A stretch of DNA of 64,000 nt from Actinomyces procaprae (GCF_004798665.1 NZ_CP039292.1:496001-560000); one strand, 5' to 3'; shown: positions 1 to 9,715, numbered from the stretch's first letter. Numbers and translations are program-made. The notes: generated by a model from the letters alone, not told the origin.

Positions 1-774
1 AGCGCCGGCGAGCTCACCCTGGGCCAGGCCGACGGCTTCGAGAAGGCGCTGCGCGCCTATGTGGAGGACTGCCTCGCCGGCGACAACTGTCCTCTGAGCG
101 GTGGCGTGGACGGCGGTGTCTCCCAGATCCGGGACTTTCTCCAAGTCACCGCCGACGCGCCGATCCCCACCTCCGATCCCGACCGCCCGCTTACGTACTC
201 GCTGGCCGAGTCCGCGGTCCTGGGCATCCTGTACCAGTCCGAGTCCTGGCACGTGCTGACCCAGGGCCTGGACCAGGCGATGAACCAGGACGACGGCTCC
301 GTGCTGTTGCGTGTGGCCGACCTGTTCGCCTCCCGGGAGGGCGACGGCTCGTACAGCGGCAACGGCAATGAAGCCATCAATGCGATCAACTGTTTGGACT
401 ATCCGGTGGTCGGTGACGCCGACAGCTGGGAGGAGGAGCGGGAGGCGCTTGAGGAGGTATCGCCGACCTTCGGCGCGGACCTGGGCTACTCCGACCTGTT
501 CTGCCAGGCCTGGGGGCACGAGTCCACGCGAGAGCGCACGGAGATTCACGCCTCCGGCGCCGCCCCGATACTGGTGGTCGGCACCACCGGCGACCCCGCG
601 ACTCCGTACGCCTGGTCGCAGGCGCTCGCGGAGCAGCTCGACGACGCCCGCCTGGTGACCTGGAGGGGTAATGGGCACACCGCTTATGGGCGCTCGGACG
701 CGTGCGTGAGCGACGCCGTCGACGACTACCTGCTGGCCGGCGTGCTGCCGGAGGCGGGACTCACCTGCGGCTGA
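1..774 (+). CDS. Secreted alpha/beta-hydrolase, TAP-like C-terminal part (5' truncated by window)
   Basis: The reading frame is open from base 1, so the N-terminus and the nucleophile serine lie outside the window. The visible 257 residues match the C-terminal half of tripeptidyl-aminopeptidase-like hydrolases (SlpD/SlpE, TAP_C domain). The stretch VGTTGDPATPY carries the expected catalytic Asp, and GNGHTAYG carries the expected His. Paired cysteines and the ending GLTCG suit an exported protein. Members of this family remove N-terminal peptides or hydrolyse esters outside the membrane; the substrate here is unknown. A GTG at 61 is an internal codon rather than the true start, because similarity-like sequence continues upstream of it. 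Confidence 0.8.
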   Translation, partial: SAGELTLGQADGFEKALRAYVEDCLAGDNCPLSGGVDGGVSQIRDFLQVTADAPIPTSDPDRPLTYSLAESAVLGILYQSESWHVLTQGLDQAMNQDDGSVLLRVADLFASREGDGSYSGNGNEAINAINCLDYPVVGDADSWEEEREALEEVSPTFGADLGYSDLFCQAWGHESTRERTEIHASGAAPILVVGTTGDPATPYAWSQALAEQLDDARLVTWRGNGHTAYGRSDACVSDAVDDYLLAGVLPEAGLTCG

Positions 775-809
775 AGGTGCGCCGTCGGGCGGGCGAGGGG
801 CCGGCCGCC

Positions 810-1883
810 TCAGCGCTCGGTCGGCTCTGTGAGCTCTCCGGCCAGGTTCCGCCCCATCCAGGTCCCGAGCTCGGCCCCACGCATTCCCTGTGAGGCCAGG
901 AACTGTAGTTTCGCGTAGGTGGCCTCCAACGTCATGTCGTGGCTGCCCACGGCACCCGCTTCGGCGGCTCCGGCTCCGGCGGCGTAGCGGCCAAGTGCGA
1001 CCTCCGCCTGGAGGCACTGGGAGGCGACCACTACGGTGACGCCTGCCCGTGCCGCGCGGGACAGCGCGGACAGTGGGCCGTCGTCGGCCGCGGGCAGGTT
1101 GCCGACGCCGAAGGCCCGCAGGATCACAGCCACCGGTGCAGGAGTCAGCGCGGCCTCCAGGCGGGCGGCGGTCAGTCCGGGCACCAGGTCGATTACGACG
1201 ACGTCGTGGCGGGTGTAAGGCGCCGGCGCGGGGCGCCCGGTGCTCGCGTCGTGCTCCGCGCGCTGCGCCGACCAGTGCCAGGGGGCGCCGGCGGTGGCGA
1301 GCGGGGGGATTGCGGGGGAGTCGAATCCCTGGAGGTCCCAGGTGGAGGTCTTGGTCGCCCGGTTGCCGGCCAGTAGGCGGCCGCCGAAGAACAGGTGCAC
1401 TCCGCGCGGCGCACCGTGAGTAAGCGCGTAGACGGCGCCGGTGACGTTGGCGGCGGCGTCGGAGTGGGCGGCGCCCAGCGGCAGTTGGGAGCCGGTGACC
1501 ACGACCGGCCGGTTGAGATCGGTCAGTGCGTAGGACAACGCGGCGGCCGTGTAGGCCATGGTGTCGGTGCCGTGCAGCACCACGAACGCGTCGGCCCGAT
1601 CCGCGTGTCGGCGTATCTCGTCGATGATCGTCTGCCAGGTCTCAGGGGTGGTGTCTGAGGAATCGAGCAGCGGGCTCAGGGTCGTGAGCGTGTAAGTTGC
1701 ACCGGACGACGACGCCTCCCGTGGCGAAGAGCCGGCAGGGCGCTGCGCCTTGGATATCGGGCGTGTGGGAGCGGGCGGGACCAGCCGGGACAACCAGCTG
1801 TCAAGGTCGGCGCCGGGGCGGAGTCCGCGGGGCGAATCGACCATGCCGATGGTGCCGCCGGCGTAGATGAAGTGGATGTGCAT
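810..1883 (-). CDS. L-asparaginase
   Basis: This 357-residue protein hydrolyses L-asparagine to aspartate and ammonia. The N-terminal YAGGTIGM supplies the first catalytic Thr and VVLHGTDTMAYTAAALSYAL the second Thr-Asp pair, both diagnostic of the asparaginase/glutaminase fold. I chose the ATG at 1883 because the family starts only a few residues before the GGTIG motif; an upstream ATG at 1925 would add 14 unconserved residues. No signal peptide is seen, so it is probably cytoplasmic (type I). It is convergent with the upstream hydrolase and has no operon partner. Confidence 0.9.
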   Translation of the reverse strand: MHIHFIYAGGTIGMVDSPRGLRPGADLDSWLSRLVPPAPTRPISKAQRPAGSSPREASSSGATYTLTTLSPLLDSSDTTPETWQTIIDEIRRHADRADAFVVLHGTDTMAYTAAALSYALTDLNRPVVVTGSQLPLGAAHSDAAANVTGAVYALTHGAPRGVHLFFGGRLLAGNRATKTSTWDLQGFDSPAIPPLATAGAPWHWSAQRAEHDASTGRPAPAPYTRHDVVVIDLVPGLTAARLEAALTPAPVAVILRAFGVGNLPAADDGPLSALSRAARAGVTVVVASQCLQAEVALGRYAAGAGAAEAGAVGSHDMTLEATYAKLQFLASQGMRGAELGTWMGRNLAGELTEPTER

Positions 1884-2005
1884 AAGTCCAGGGTACGCAG
1901 CTCTTGGCCCGGCATTGTGCTCCAAACCACCGTCCGGGATTGGGGTGGCGGATTGCGCGGCGCGGCCGTCAGGCGGTAACGTGCGTCTCGCCGCTTTGGC
2001 GGCAG

Positions 2006-2078
2006 GCCACCTTAGCTCAGTCGGCAGAGCGATTCACTCGTAATGAATAGGTCGTGGGTTCGATTCCCACAGGTGGCT
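2006..2078 (+). tRNA. tRNA-Thr (anticodon CGT)
   Basis: The sequence folds as a full cloverleaf. The 7-bp acceptor stem is GCCACCT with AGGTGGC, the D-arm is TAGCTCAGTCGGCAGAGC, and the anticodon stem ATTCA/TGAAT closes the loop CTCGTAA. The T-arm GTGGG/CCCAC carries the TTCGATT loop. The anticodon CGT at 2039-2041 reads ACG (Thr). CCA is not encoded; TCC follows the acceptor stem. Confidence 0.95.
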
Positions 2079-2242
2079 CCGTCAATCGTTGGACCGAGGG
2101 TTTGTTCGATGATAGAACTAGCCCCGCCATGCCGTAATTTCCGATTTCCTTGCTTCAATTGGCTGGTTATGTCTATCCTGTTACCCGGGATGATCCCGCA
2201 CCAGAGGTGGGACCCGCATGATCTGTGGCAAGGAGGACCAAT

Positions 2243-2575
2243 ATGGCACAGAAGACCCAGATTGTTCTTGTGGATGACATCGACGGCTCTGAGGCGACTC
2301 AGACCATTACCTTCGCTCTCGATGGTGTCACTTACGAGATCGACCTCAACGAGGAGCACGCGGCCGCATTGCGCGAGTCGATCGAGGAATGGACGGTGAA
2401 GGCCCGCCGCCGTGGCGGTCGCCGCACGCTCCGTCGTCGCCCGCCTACGGGCGTCACCCAGAAGATTCGTGAGTGGGCCCGTGCCAACGGCTATGAGGTC
2501 TCTGACCGTGGGCGCATTCCTGCTCCGGTGCGCGAGGCCTACATGGCGGCCAACAACCCCAGCAACAACGGCTGA
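2243..2575 (+). CDS. lsr2: Lsr2 nucleoid-associated protein / xenogeneic silencer
   Basis: This 110-residue protein binds the minor groove of AT-rich DNA and silences horizontally acquired genes in actinobacteria. The N-terminal dimerisation part (residues 4-50, QIVLVDDIDGSEA and the beta hairpin ITFALDGVTYEIDL) and the C-terminal DNA-binding part (IREWARANGYEVSDRGRIP, RGR at 89-91) both match the family in order and length. AGGAGG at 2231-2236 fixes the start at 2243. The gene stands alone and is followed by a long hairpin. The linker (residues 52-68) is unusually rich in arginine. Confidence 0.96.
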   Translation: MAQKTQIVLVDDIDGSEATQTITFALDGVTYEIDLNEEHAAALRESIEEWTVKARRRGGRRTLRRRPPTGVTQKIREWARANGYEVSDRGRIPAPVREAYMAANNPSNNG

Positions 2576-2648
2576 GGCGAGCACGCGGCCGCCCCGGGGC
2601 GGCCGTGCGCGGCCGCGGCGGAATCGCGCGGCGCGGAACCGTCCGTGT

Positions 2649-2690
2649 CACCAGGCCCCTGGATCCGATTTAGGACCCAGGGGCCTGGTG
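2649..2690 (+). terminator. 14-bp perfect hairpin after lsr2
   Basis: The arms CACCAGGCCCCTGG (2649-2662) and its exact complement (2677-2690) enclose a 14-base loop. There is no U-tract. It lies between lsr2 and gpmA and probably ends the lsr2 transcript. Confidence 0.6.
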
Positions 2691-2721
2691 ACGTCTGCCC
2701 GGGCCTGGCACAATGTGCCCC

Positions 2722-3459
2722 ATGGCTTACACCCTTGTGCTGCTCCGCCACGGCGAGAGCGAATGGAACGCTAAGAACCTGTTCACCGGCTGGGTGGACG
2801 TCGCGCTGTCTGAGAAGGGGCGTGCCGAGGCCGTCCACGGCGGTGAACTCCTCAAGGAGGCCGGCGTCCTGCCCGACAAGCTATTCACCTCCACGCTGCG
2901 GCGCGCCATCATGACCGCGAACCTGTCCCTGGACGCGGCCGACCGCCACTGGATCCCGGTGGAGCGGCACTGGCGGCTCAACGAGCGCCACTACGGCGCT
3001 CTCCAGGGCAAGAACAAGAAGGAGATCCGCGACCAGTACGGTGACGAGCAGTTCATGCTGTGGCGCCGCTCCTACGACGTTCCGCCGCCGGCCATTGAGC
3101 TCGGCTCGGAGTTCTCCCAGGACGCCGATCCGCGCTACGCCGGCGAGCCGATTCCCGCCACCGAGTGCCTGAAGGACGTCCTGGAGCGGCTGCTGCCGTA
3201 CTGGGAGGAGACCATCGTCCCGGAGATCAAGACGGGCAAGACGGTCATGATCGCCGCTCACGGCAACTCTCTGCGTGCCATCGTCAAGCACCTCGATGAG
3301 ATCTCCGACGACGACATCGCCGGTGTCAACATTCCCACCGGCATTCCGCTCGTCTACGAGCTCGATGAGGAGACCCTCAAGCCCATCAAGAAGGGTGGTC
3401 GCTACCTGGACCCCGACGCCGAGGCGAAGATCGCCGCGGTCGCGAACCAGGGCAAGTGA
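2722..3459 (+). CDS. gpmA: 2,3-bisphosphoglycerate-dependent phosphoglycerate mutase
   Basis: This 245-residue enzyme interconverts 3-phosphoglycerate and 2-phosphoglycerate in glycolysis. The motif [12 protein letters not shown] holds the phosphorylated His (residue 10), and [10 protein letters not shown] holds the second active-site His. [12 protein letters not shown] is a hallmark of the dPGM family, and length is normal. The ATG at 2722 puts the RHG motif at the usual distance from the start; the ATG at 2713 would add only three residues. The neighbouring phoU and senX3-regX3 repeat the gpm/senX3/regX3/phoU gene neighbourhood known from other actinobacteria. Confidence 0.96.
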   Translation: MAYTLVLLRHGESEWNAKNLFTGWVDVALSEKGRAEAVHGGELLKEAGVLPDKLFTSTLRRAIMTANLSLDAADRHWIPVERHWRLNERHYGALQGKNKKEIRDQYGDEQFMLWRRSYDVPPPAIELGSEFSQDADPRYAGEPIPATECLKDVLERLLPYWEETIVPEIKTGKTVMIAAHGNSLRAIVKHLDEISDDDIAGVNIPTGIPLVYELDEETLKPIKKGGRYLDPDAEAKIAAVANQGK

Positions 3460-3532
3460 CTTGCTGATTCGCTGAGCAGGGCGCGCGCTGCGCCGGAGTT
3501 CACGCTCCGGAGTCGTGCGCAGTGATGGACAC

Positions 3533-3573
3533 GGCGGGGCGGGACGACGATTCATGAGTCGTCCCGCCCCGCC
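3533..3573 (+). terminator. 16-bp perfect GC-rich hairpin after gpmA
   Basis: GGCGGGGCGGGACGAC (3533-3548) pairs perfectly with 3558-3573 across a 9-base loop. It sits between the convergent genes gpmA and phoU and can terminate both transcripts. Confidence 0.65.
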
Positions 3574-3707
3574 CCGTATGCCGCACGAGCGCATCCGACG
3601 GCTCGCGGCCGGGCACAACCGGGTTACGCCTGGTCACGAGCACCGCTCGCGGGGGCTATGGCCGCAGTTCCGGGAGGTGGCGGGGTCCGCGTGTGGCGGC
3701 GCCGCGG

Positions 3708-4367
3708 TCAGGACTCATTCGGGCCGGGCACGGTAATGCCCGAGACCAGGTAGGCCATGCGGCGAGCGACCGACGTCGAGTGATCGCCGAATCGTTCCAG
3801 GAAGCGCCCCATGAGTACTGCATCGACGACTTGCTGACGGGTGAGCTCGATTTCCGGGTCGAGGATCATCTGGAAGGACTGCCGGTGCAGCGCATCCAGC
3901 TCGGCGTCGCGGCGCTGGATCTCAGCGGCGAGCTCCAGGTCCTGGGTGTCGATCAGGGTGCGCACATCGCGGCCGGCCTGCACCGCCGCGTCAGCCATTT
4001 TCACCATGAGGCCGAAGATCGGCTCTGGCGCCGGCGGGAGCGGGTAGCGTCCCCGGGCGATGGCCGCGACGTGGCGGGCGAGGTCCCCCTGCCGTTCCAG
4101 GGTCTGGGCCATGCGTAGTGCGGAGATGACGTTGCGCAGGTCGCGGTCCACGGGCTGCTGACGCGCGAGCAGCATGACGCACATGTCGTCGATGTCGCGT
4201 TGGAGGTCGTTGATGCGCTCATCGGCGTCGATCACCTGCTCGGCGACGATGATGTCCCCGGTGCGCAGGGACTCGGCGGCACGCTCAATGGCGGTGGCCA
4301 CCTGCGCCGCCATTGACGCCAGGTCGGTTCCCAGCTGTTTCAGCTCCTGGTTGAAGATGTCGCGCAC
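3708..4367 (-). CDS. phoU: PhoU phosphate-signalling regulator
   Basis: This 219-residue all-helical protein has two PhoU repeats (about residues 8-100 and 115-205). Each carries the family's metal-site region: ADERINDLQRDID in the first, RRDAELDALHRQ in the second. PhoU couples the PstSCAB phosphate transporter to the sensor kinase and restrains phosphate uptake. Here it is transcribed away from senX3, sharing a 72-bp divergent promoter region. No pst genes lie in the window. Confidence 0.95.
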   Translation of the reverse strand: MRDIFNQELKQLGTDLASMAAQVATAIERAAESLRTGDIIVAEQVIDADERINDLQRDIDDMCVMLLARQQPVDRDLRNVISALRMAQTLERQGDLARHVAAIARGRYPLPPAPEPIFGLMVKMADAAVQAGRDVRTLIDTQDLELAAEIQRRDAELDALHRQSFQMILDPEIELTRQQVVDAVLMGRFLERFGDHSTSVARRMAYLVSGITVPGPNES

Positions 4368-4439
4368 GGTGAGCCTCCCAAGTCGCTGGCGCGGCGCCGG
4401 GCTCGCGGATCACCCGGGCACAGCTCTACCCTAGGGGGC

Positions 4440-5741
4440 GTGGGAACCGTTTGGTTGATCATCGCCGTGGCCGTAGCGGGTGTCGCCGCCGGCGCGGCGG
4501 CAGGACTCGCCCTCGGGCACGCCACTCGCGATGCCCGTGGCAACGGGATAGTAGCCGGGTCCACGCTCGAGCGCGATGGGCTGATCCCGATTCTCGCCGC
4601 GCTGAGCTCGACCGTCGTACTGCTCGACGACGACGGCGAGGTCCTGCGGGCCTCCGCGGCCGCCTACACCTACAACATCGTGCGCGACGACGAGGTCAGC
4701 GAGCCGCAGGTCGCCGCGATGATCGAGCGCGTACGCGCCACCGGCAGGGCGGAGGACGCCGAGATCACCGTGGCGCGGGGGCGCGTTGCGGGCGCCGGCA
4801 ACTTCCACTTGCAGATCCGTGTGGCAGGCATCGGCCGCGGGCGCGTCCTGGTGCTCATCGAGGATCGCACCGCCGCCCGACGCGTGGAGGACATGCGCCG
4901 CGACTTCGTTGTCAACGCCTCCCACGAGCTCAAGACTCCGGTCGGCGCGATTTCGCTGCTGGCTGAGACCGTGCGCGAGAACGCCGACGATCCCACGCTG
5001 GTCGCCGACTACGCCGCGCGCATGAACCGGGAGTCGCACCGCCTGGAGCTGCTGGTGGGGGACATCATCGAGCTCTCCCGCCTGCAGGACGGGGATGCGC
5101 TGGTGGAACCGGAGGACGTGAGCGTCGACGACGTCGTCGTCGACGCCCTGGACCGGGTACGGGTGGAGGCGGATGCCAAGGAGGTCGCGCTGGTGTCCGG
5201 CGGCACCGAGGACCTGCACGTGCTGGGTGACGCCTCCCTGCTGGTCACCGCCGTCAGCAACCTGCTGGACAACGCCATCCGCTACTCCGACCCGCGCACG
5301 CGCGTCAGCGTGGGGCTGAGCACGGACGCCGACGACCCGGAACTGGTGCGCATCGCCGTCGTCGACCAGGGGATCGGCATCCCCAAGGACGCGCAGTCCC
5401 GCGTATTCGAGCGCTTCTACCGGGTGGACAAGGCGCGCTCGCGGGCCACCGGCGGCACCGGGCTGGGCCTGTCGATCGTCAAGCACGTGGCCGCCGACCA
5501 CGGCGGCACCGTGGAGCTCTGGTCCACACCCGGGCGGGGGAGTACCTTCACTCTGGTGCTGCCCAGGCACCGTACCGCGGCGGACCAGTCGGCCCCCGAC
5601 CTCGAGGCGGTCCAGGCGGTGGCCAGCGGCGCCGCCGGCGCCTCATTCGCCGCCATAGCCGCCATCTCCGATGCACCGGATCAGCGTGCCGAGCAGAGCA
5701 CGCGCCTCCCGGGGCCGGACCCGGAGGAGGAACAGCCATGA
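4440..5741 (+). CDS. senX3: Two-component sensor histidine kinase SenX3 (phosphate sensing)
   Basis: This 433-residue membrane kinase has one N-terminal transmembrane helix (about 4-26) and a PAS-like region (about 45-145). The HisKA motif NASHELKTPVGAI carries His162. The ATPase domain shows NLLDNAIRYSDP (N box), DQGIGIP (G1) and GTGLGLSIVKHV (G2). It phosphorylates RegX3 and signals phosphate starvation. The start is GTG at 4440. Its stop overlaps the regX3 start (ATGA), which indicates translational coupling. A low-complexity tail of about 55 residues follows the kinase core. Confidence 0.94.
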   Translation: MGTVWLIIAVAVAGVAAGAAAGLALGHATRDARGNGIVAGSTLERDGLIPILAALSSTVVLLDDDGEVLRASAAAYTYNIVRDDEVSEPQVAAMIERVRATGRAEDAEITVARGRVAGAGNFHLQIRVAGIGRGRVLVLIEDRTAARRVEDMRRDFVVNASHELKTPVGAISLLAETVRENADDPTLVADYAARMNRESHRLELLVGDIIELSRLQDGDALVEPEDVSVDDVVVDALDRVRVEADAKEVALVSGGTEDLHVLGDASLLVTAVSNLLDNAIRYSDPRTRVSVGLSTDADDPELVRIAVVDQGIGIPKDAQSRVFERFYRVDKARSRATGGTGLGLSIVKHVAADHGGTVELWSTPGRGSTFTLVLPRHRTAADQSAPDLEAVQAVASGAAGASFAAIAAISDAPDQRAEQSTRLPGPDPEEEQP

Positions 5742-6460
5742 CTCGCATCCTGCTGGTGGAGGACGAGGAGAACTACCGTGAGCCGCTGGCACTGAACCTG
5801 CGGCGTGACGGCTTCGACGTCGTCGAGGCGCAGGACGGCGCGGCCGCCATCCATCGGTTCGAGGCCTCCACCGCACCGGATGGCCCCGGCTCCATCGACC
5901 TGGTACTGCTGGACCTGATGCTGCCACGCATGTCGGGTGCCGAGGTGTGTCGCCGCATCCGCCGCTCCTCCCGCGTACCGGTCATCATGCTCACGGCGCG
6001 TGACGCGGAGATGGACAAGATTGCGGGACTGGAGCTCGGTGCTGATGACTATGTCACCAAGCCCTACTCATACCGCGAGCTCGTCGCCCGGGTGCATGCC
6101 GTGCTGCGTCGCACCGTGGAGGAGGTGCCCGAGGAATCGGTGCTGACTGCGGGGAGGGTGAGCATGGATGTGGCCCGTCACGAGGTGAGCGTGGACGGAC
6201 AGGTCATCGCCATGCCCAAGCGCGAGTTCGAGCTGCTGGAGCTGTTCCTGCGGCACCCCGACCACGTGCTCACCCGCGGCCAGATCATTGAGCGCCTGTG
6301 GGGCGCCAACTACGTGGGTGATACCAAGACGCTCGACGTACACGTCAAGCGCATCCGCGCCAAGATCGAGGTCGACCCGAGCTCCCCGAAGCTGCTGACC
6401 ACCGTGCGCGGCGTGGGCTACCGGCTGGTGACCGCGCCTGACCCCGGGCCTGCCGTGTGA
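5738..6460 (+). CDS. regX3: Response regulator RegX3 (OmpR/PhoB family)
   Basis: This 240-residue regulator has a receiver domain (1-125), with the acidic pair EDE at 8-10, phospho-acceptor Asp59 in VLLDLMLP and Lys in TKPYSYRELVAR. A winged-helix DNA-binding domain follows (about 140-232, ending KIEVDPSSPKLLTTVRGVGY). It is the DNA-binding partner of SenX3 and controls phosphate-regulated genes. The start overlaps the senX3 stop by 4 nt. Confidence 0.95.
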   Translation: MTRILLVEDEENYREPLALNLRRDGFDVVEAQDGAAAIHRFEASTAPDGPGSIDLVLLDLMLPRMSGAEVCRRIRRSSRVPVIMLTARDAEMDKIAGLELGADDYVTKPYSYRELVARVHAVLRRTVEEVPEESVLTAGRVSMDVARHEVSVDGQVIAMPKREFELLELFLRHPDHVLTRGQIIERLWGANYVGDTKTLDVHVKRIRAKIEVDPSSPKLLTTVRGVGYRLVTAPDPGPAV

Positions 6461-6534
6461 GCTAGCTCCCCGGCCTTCCGGCGTCATTTCCTGATAAACT
6501 AGTACCCCGCGACAAATCTGGAGTGACCTCACAC

Positions 6535-7029
6535 ATGACATTTGAAGTCGGCGAGACCGTTGTCTATCCCCACCACGGAGCCGCCCGGATCATTGACATC
6601 CGGCAGCGCAAGGTCAGGGGTGAGGAGAAGACCTACTTGCAGCTCGAGGTCGCGCAGGGCGACCTGACGATTCTGGTTCCGGCAGACAGCGTCGACCTCA
6701 TCGGGGTGCGCGACGTCGTTGACGAGTCCGGGCTTGAGCGCGTCTTCGAGGTTCTGCGCGCGCCGCTGACGGAGGAACCCACCAACTGGTCGCGGCGCTT
6801 CAAGGCGAACCAGGAGAAGATCGCCTCCGGTGACGTCATCAAGGTCGCCGAGGTCGTGCGCGACCTGTCCCGTCGTGACACCGACAGGGGCCTGTCCGCG
6901 GGGGAGAAGCGCATGCTGGCCAAGGCCCGGCAGATCCTCGTCTCTGAGCTCGCGCTCGCGCAGAAGACCGCCGAGGAGGAGGCTGAAAGCACGCTCGATG
7001 AGGTGCTGGCCTCCGGCACGGCGGCCTGA
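6535..7029 (+). CDS. carD: CarD RNA-polymerase-binding transcription regulator
   Basis: This 164-residue essential actinobacterial factor stabilises the open promoter complex. The N-terminal RNAP-interaction domain begins [19 protein letters not shown], matching the family from residue 1. The C-terminal helical DNA-binding domain includes [18 protein letters not shown] chose ATG 6535 because it aligns with the conserved family start; a GTG at 6523 would add four residues. ispD follows after 95 bp. Confidence 0.95.
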   Translation: MTFEVGETVVYPHHGAARIIDIRQRKVRGEEKTYLQLEVAQGDLTILVPADSVDLIGVRDVVDESGLERVFEVLRAPLTEEPTNWSRRFKANQEKIASGDVIKVAEVVRDLSRRDTDRGLSAGEKRMLAKARQILVSELALAQKTAEEEAESTLDEVLASGTAA

Positions 7030-7124
7030 AGGCATCCACCCCGGTTCCCGTTGTCTTGACACTCGTCGCGGCCTGAAACCCGGCTGCGGCCGCGCGGTCC
7101 CGCGACACTGGTAAGGTCCCGCGC

Positions 7125-7877
7125 ATGTCGGATAAGACCGCTGGGATCGCCGTCGCCGTACTCACTGCTGCCGGCTCCGGCACCAGGCTCGGCGCCCGGT
7201 GCCCCAAGGCGTTGGTGGAGGTTGGCGGCGAGTCCCTGCTGCACCGGGCCGCCCGCGGCCTGCTCGCCTCCGGCGTCATCGACCACATCACCATCACCGC
7301 TCCCGGCCCCGAGGTCGACCGTTTCACCGCGGAGGTTGTCGACCTCGCGGGTGAAGGGGCTGTCGCCGTCGTTGCCGGCTCGCCGGACTCCCGGCAGGCC
7401 TCGGTCGCCCTGGGACTGGACGCCGCGCTGAAAGCACGCCCCGAGGCTGAAGTGGTGTTGGTGCACGACGCCGCGCGCGCCCTGACCCCGCCCGACCTGA
7501 TCCGGCGCATCGTCGCCGCCGTGCGCGCGGGGCACGACGCCGTCGTCCCCGGGCTGCCCGTGGTCGACACCGTCAAGGAGGTGACCGACGAGGGGGAGCG
7601 GGTGGAGCGAGTGGTGGGCACCCCGGACCGTGCACGGCTGCGGGCGATCCAGACCCCGCAGGGCTTCGCCCGCGCCACACTCGAGGCCGCGCACCAACTG
7701 GGGGCGCTCCGCGCCGCCGATGAGGCCCAGGCCGCCAGGGACGACGCCGCTCTGGTGGAGGCGATGGGCGGCCGGGTCGTCGTCGTCGCCGGGGACCCGC
7801 TTGCCCTGAAGGTGACTACGCCACTGGACCTGGCTCTCGCCGAGGTACTCGCCCGCCGGGAGGGCATTCGGTCTTAG
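7125..7877 (+). CDS. ispD: 2-C-methyl-D-erythritol 4-phosphate cytidylyltransferase
   Basis: This 250-residue enzyme joins CTP to MEP in the third step of the non-mevalonate isoprenoid pathway. The N-terminal LTAAGSGTRLGARCPKAL is the nucleotide-binding signature, and VHDAARALTPPDLI holds the family's conserved metal-binding Asp. IQTPQGFARATL and DDAALVEAMGGRVVVV fit the conserved C-terminal part. The usual partner ispF is absent downstream; a broken transporter follows 10 bp later. Confidence 0.94.
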   Translation: MSDKTAGIAVAVLTAAGSGTRLGARCPKALVEVGGESLLHRAARGLLASGVIDHITITAPGPEVDRFTAEVVDLAGEGAVAVVAGSPDSRQASVALGLDAALKARPEAEVVLVHDAARALTPPDLIRRIVAAVRAGHDAVVPGLPVVDTVKEVTDEGERVERVVGTPDRARLRAIQTPQGFARATLEAAHQLGALRAADEAQAARDDAALVEAMGGRVVVVAGDPLALKVTTPLDLALAEVLARREGIRS

Positions 7878-7887
7878 GCTCTAGGCC

Positions 7888-9367
7888 ATGAGGCCACATA
7901 TTCCGGGACGGGATGCCGAGTTCACCCCGGCCGGGGCGGCGGACGGTGACCGCGCCGCGCCGACGCGCGGCAAGCTGCTGACCTGGCCGGTCCTCGCCTG
8001 GGGGTTGTGGGACTGGGGCTCGGCGGCCTTCAACGCGGTGATCACCACCTTCGTCTTCTCGGTCTACCTCACCAGTTCAGCGTTCGGCGATCCCGCCGCC
8101 AACGGAGTCGGCCCTCTCGGTGGGGCTTGCCCTCGCGGGGGCATGCATTGCCCTGCTCGCCCCGGTCACCGGGCAGCGCGCCGACCGTGCCGGCAGCACC
8201 GTGTTTTGGCTGGGGGTGTACACGGCGATCGTGGTCGCTGTCAGCGCGGCTCTGTACTTCGTGCTGCCCGAGCCCGGCTACCTGTGGCTGGGAATCACGC
8301 TGCTCGGGATCGGCAATGTGTTCTTCGAACTGGCATCCGTCAACTACAACGGGCTGCTGTCCCGCCTGGCCACCAAGGACCGGGTGGGCGCCGTGTCCGG
8401 GCTCGGCTGGGGCATGGGCTACCTCGGCGGCATCGTGCTGCTGCTGATCCTGTACGTCGGCTTCATCAACCCGGAGGTCGGCTGGTTCGGGGTGACGGAC
8501 GAGAACCGCATGGATATCCGTGTTTCCATGCTGGTGTCCGCCGGCTGGTTCGGTCTGTGCGCGATCCCCGTGCTGGTCACCCAGTCCGGCAAGCACGCCT
8601 GGCGGCGGTGGGCCGCGATCGAGGCCGCCGCCGGTGGGGACGACCGCGCCCTGGCCGGGTTGGAGAGCGAGCCCGTGGATCCGGTTGAGGCGCCGGCGCG
8701 GATCATGCGCCACGAGCCCCTGGCCGCCTCCTACAAGCACCTGTGGCGCACGCTCGTGGGACTGTATCGCACCCATCCGGAGGTGCTGTGGTTCCTGCTG
8801 GCGGCGGCGGTATTCCGCGACGGGCTGGCCGGGGTGTTCACCTACGGCGGGATCATCGCCCAGAACACCTTCGGCTTCACCTCCGGCGAGGTGATCGTCT
8901 TCGCCGTTGCCGCCAACGTGGTTGCCGGCGTCGCCACCATTGCCGCCGGACGGCTGGACGACCTGCTCGGCCCCCGCCGAGTCATCCTGGGCGCGCTGAC
9001 GGTGCTGGTAGTGGCCGGCCTACTCGTGTTCGTCCTGCACACGGCGGGCGCACGAGTCTTCTGGATACTGGGCCTGGTGCTGTCCGGTTGTGTGGGGCCC
9101 GCCCAGTCCGCGGCCCGCTCCTATCTGGCCCGGCTGGCACCGCAGGGGCGTGAGGGCGAGATCTTCGGCCTGTACGCCACGACCGGGCGGGCCGTGTCAT
9201 TCATGGCGCCCATGATGTACGGAGCATCCATTTGGGTGGGCACGCACATGGTAGGCGCCGGTGCCGGCTACTGGGGCATTCTCGGGATCGTGACGGTGCT
9301 CGCCGTCGGCCTGCTGCTCATGCTGCGGGTCCAGGACCCCGCCGGACGCATCATCGTTGGCGAGTGA
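7888..9367 (+). pseudogene. MFS transporter, UMF1/Atg22-like, split by a frameshift
   Basis: Two frames together encode one MFS protein of about 490 residues with about 12 membrane helices. The first frame (from ATG 7888) gives TM1, with WGLWDWGSAAFNAVITTFVF, and reaches ANGV near 8109. The reading then continues in the +1 frame as ALSVGLALAGACIALLAPV through to the stop at 9367. Removing one G of the GG at about 8110-8111 restores a single frame, so a one-base insertion or a sequencing error is likely. The N-terminal motif and gapped helix pattern match UMF1-type (Atg22-related) permeases whose substrates are mostly unknown. If the shift is real, the protein lacks its first helix and is probably dead. 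Confidence 0.75.
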
Positions 9368-9586
9368 GGCCCCGCGCGTTTACATGAGCGCGGGCAGAGG
9401 CAGCGGCACTGTTCCAGGCTGGCATGCGGGCCCCGCCGCACACATAGGAGTGCAGCAGCGGACTCAGCGGCGCTGCTCCCGGCCGACGTGCGTGCCCCCG
9501 CCGCACGCTTACGAGCATGACCTGCTCCGAGCGAAGAGGCTTTTCGCCCGTCATTTCAACGTTCTCGTATTTCGGACGAAAATGTG

Positions 9587-9635
9587 GATGTGCTCCTGCG
9601 TGCGCCGAGGAGCTCGGCGCACGCAGGAGCACATC
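9587..9635. terminator. 23-bp perfect hairpin with 3-base loop
   Basis: Positions 9587-9609 are exactly complementary to 9613-9635, with loop GAG. It lies in the 348-bp gap between the convergent MFS gene and ohr, about 220 bp past the MFS stop. A bidirectional terminator is the simplest role, although the stem is longer than needed. Nothing else was seen in this gap. Confidence 0.55.
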
Positions 9636-9715
9636 GACGCTGCTAGCGTGATCGAGTTTTCCGCGGAATCTCGCGGATCTTGCAATCGGTCCCGATGGTT
9701 GAGCGTGCGGCGGTC

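Noticed and set aside
7056..7061. TTGACA before ispD as a -35 box
   Set aside because: No -10 hexamer lies at 16-18 bp spacing, so a promoter is not supported.
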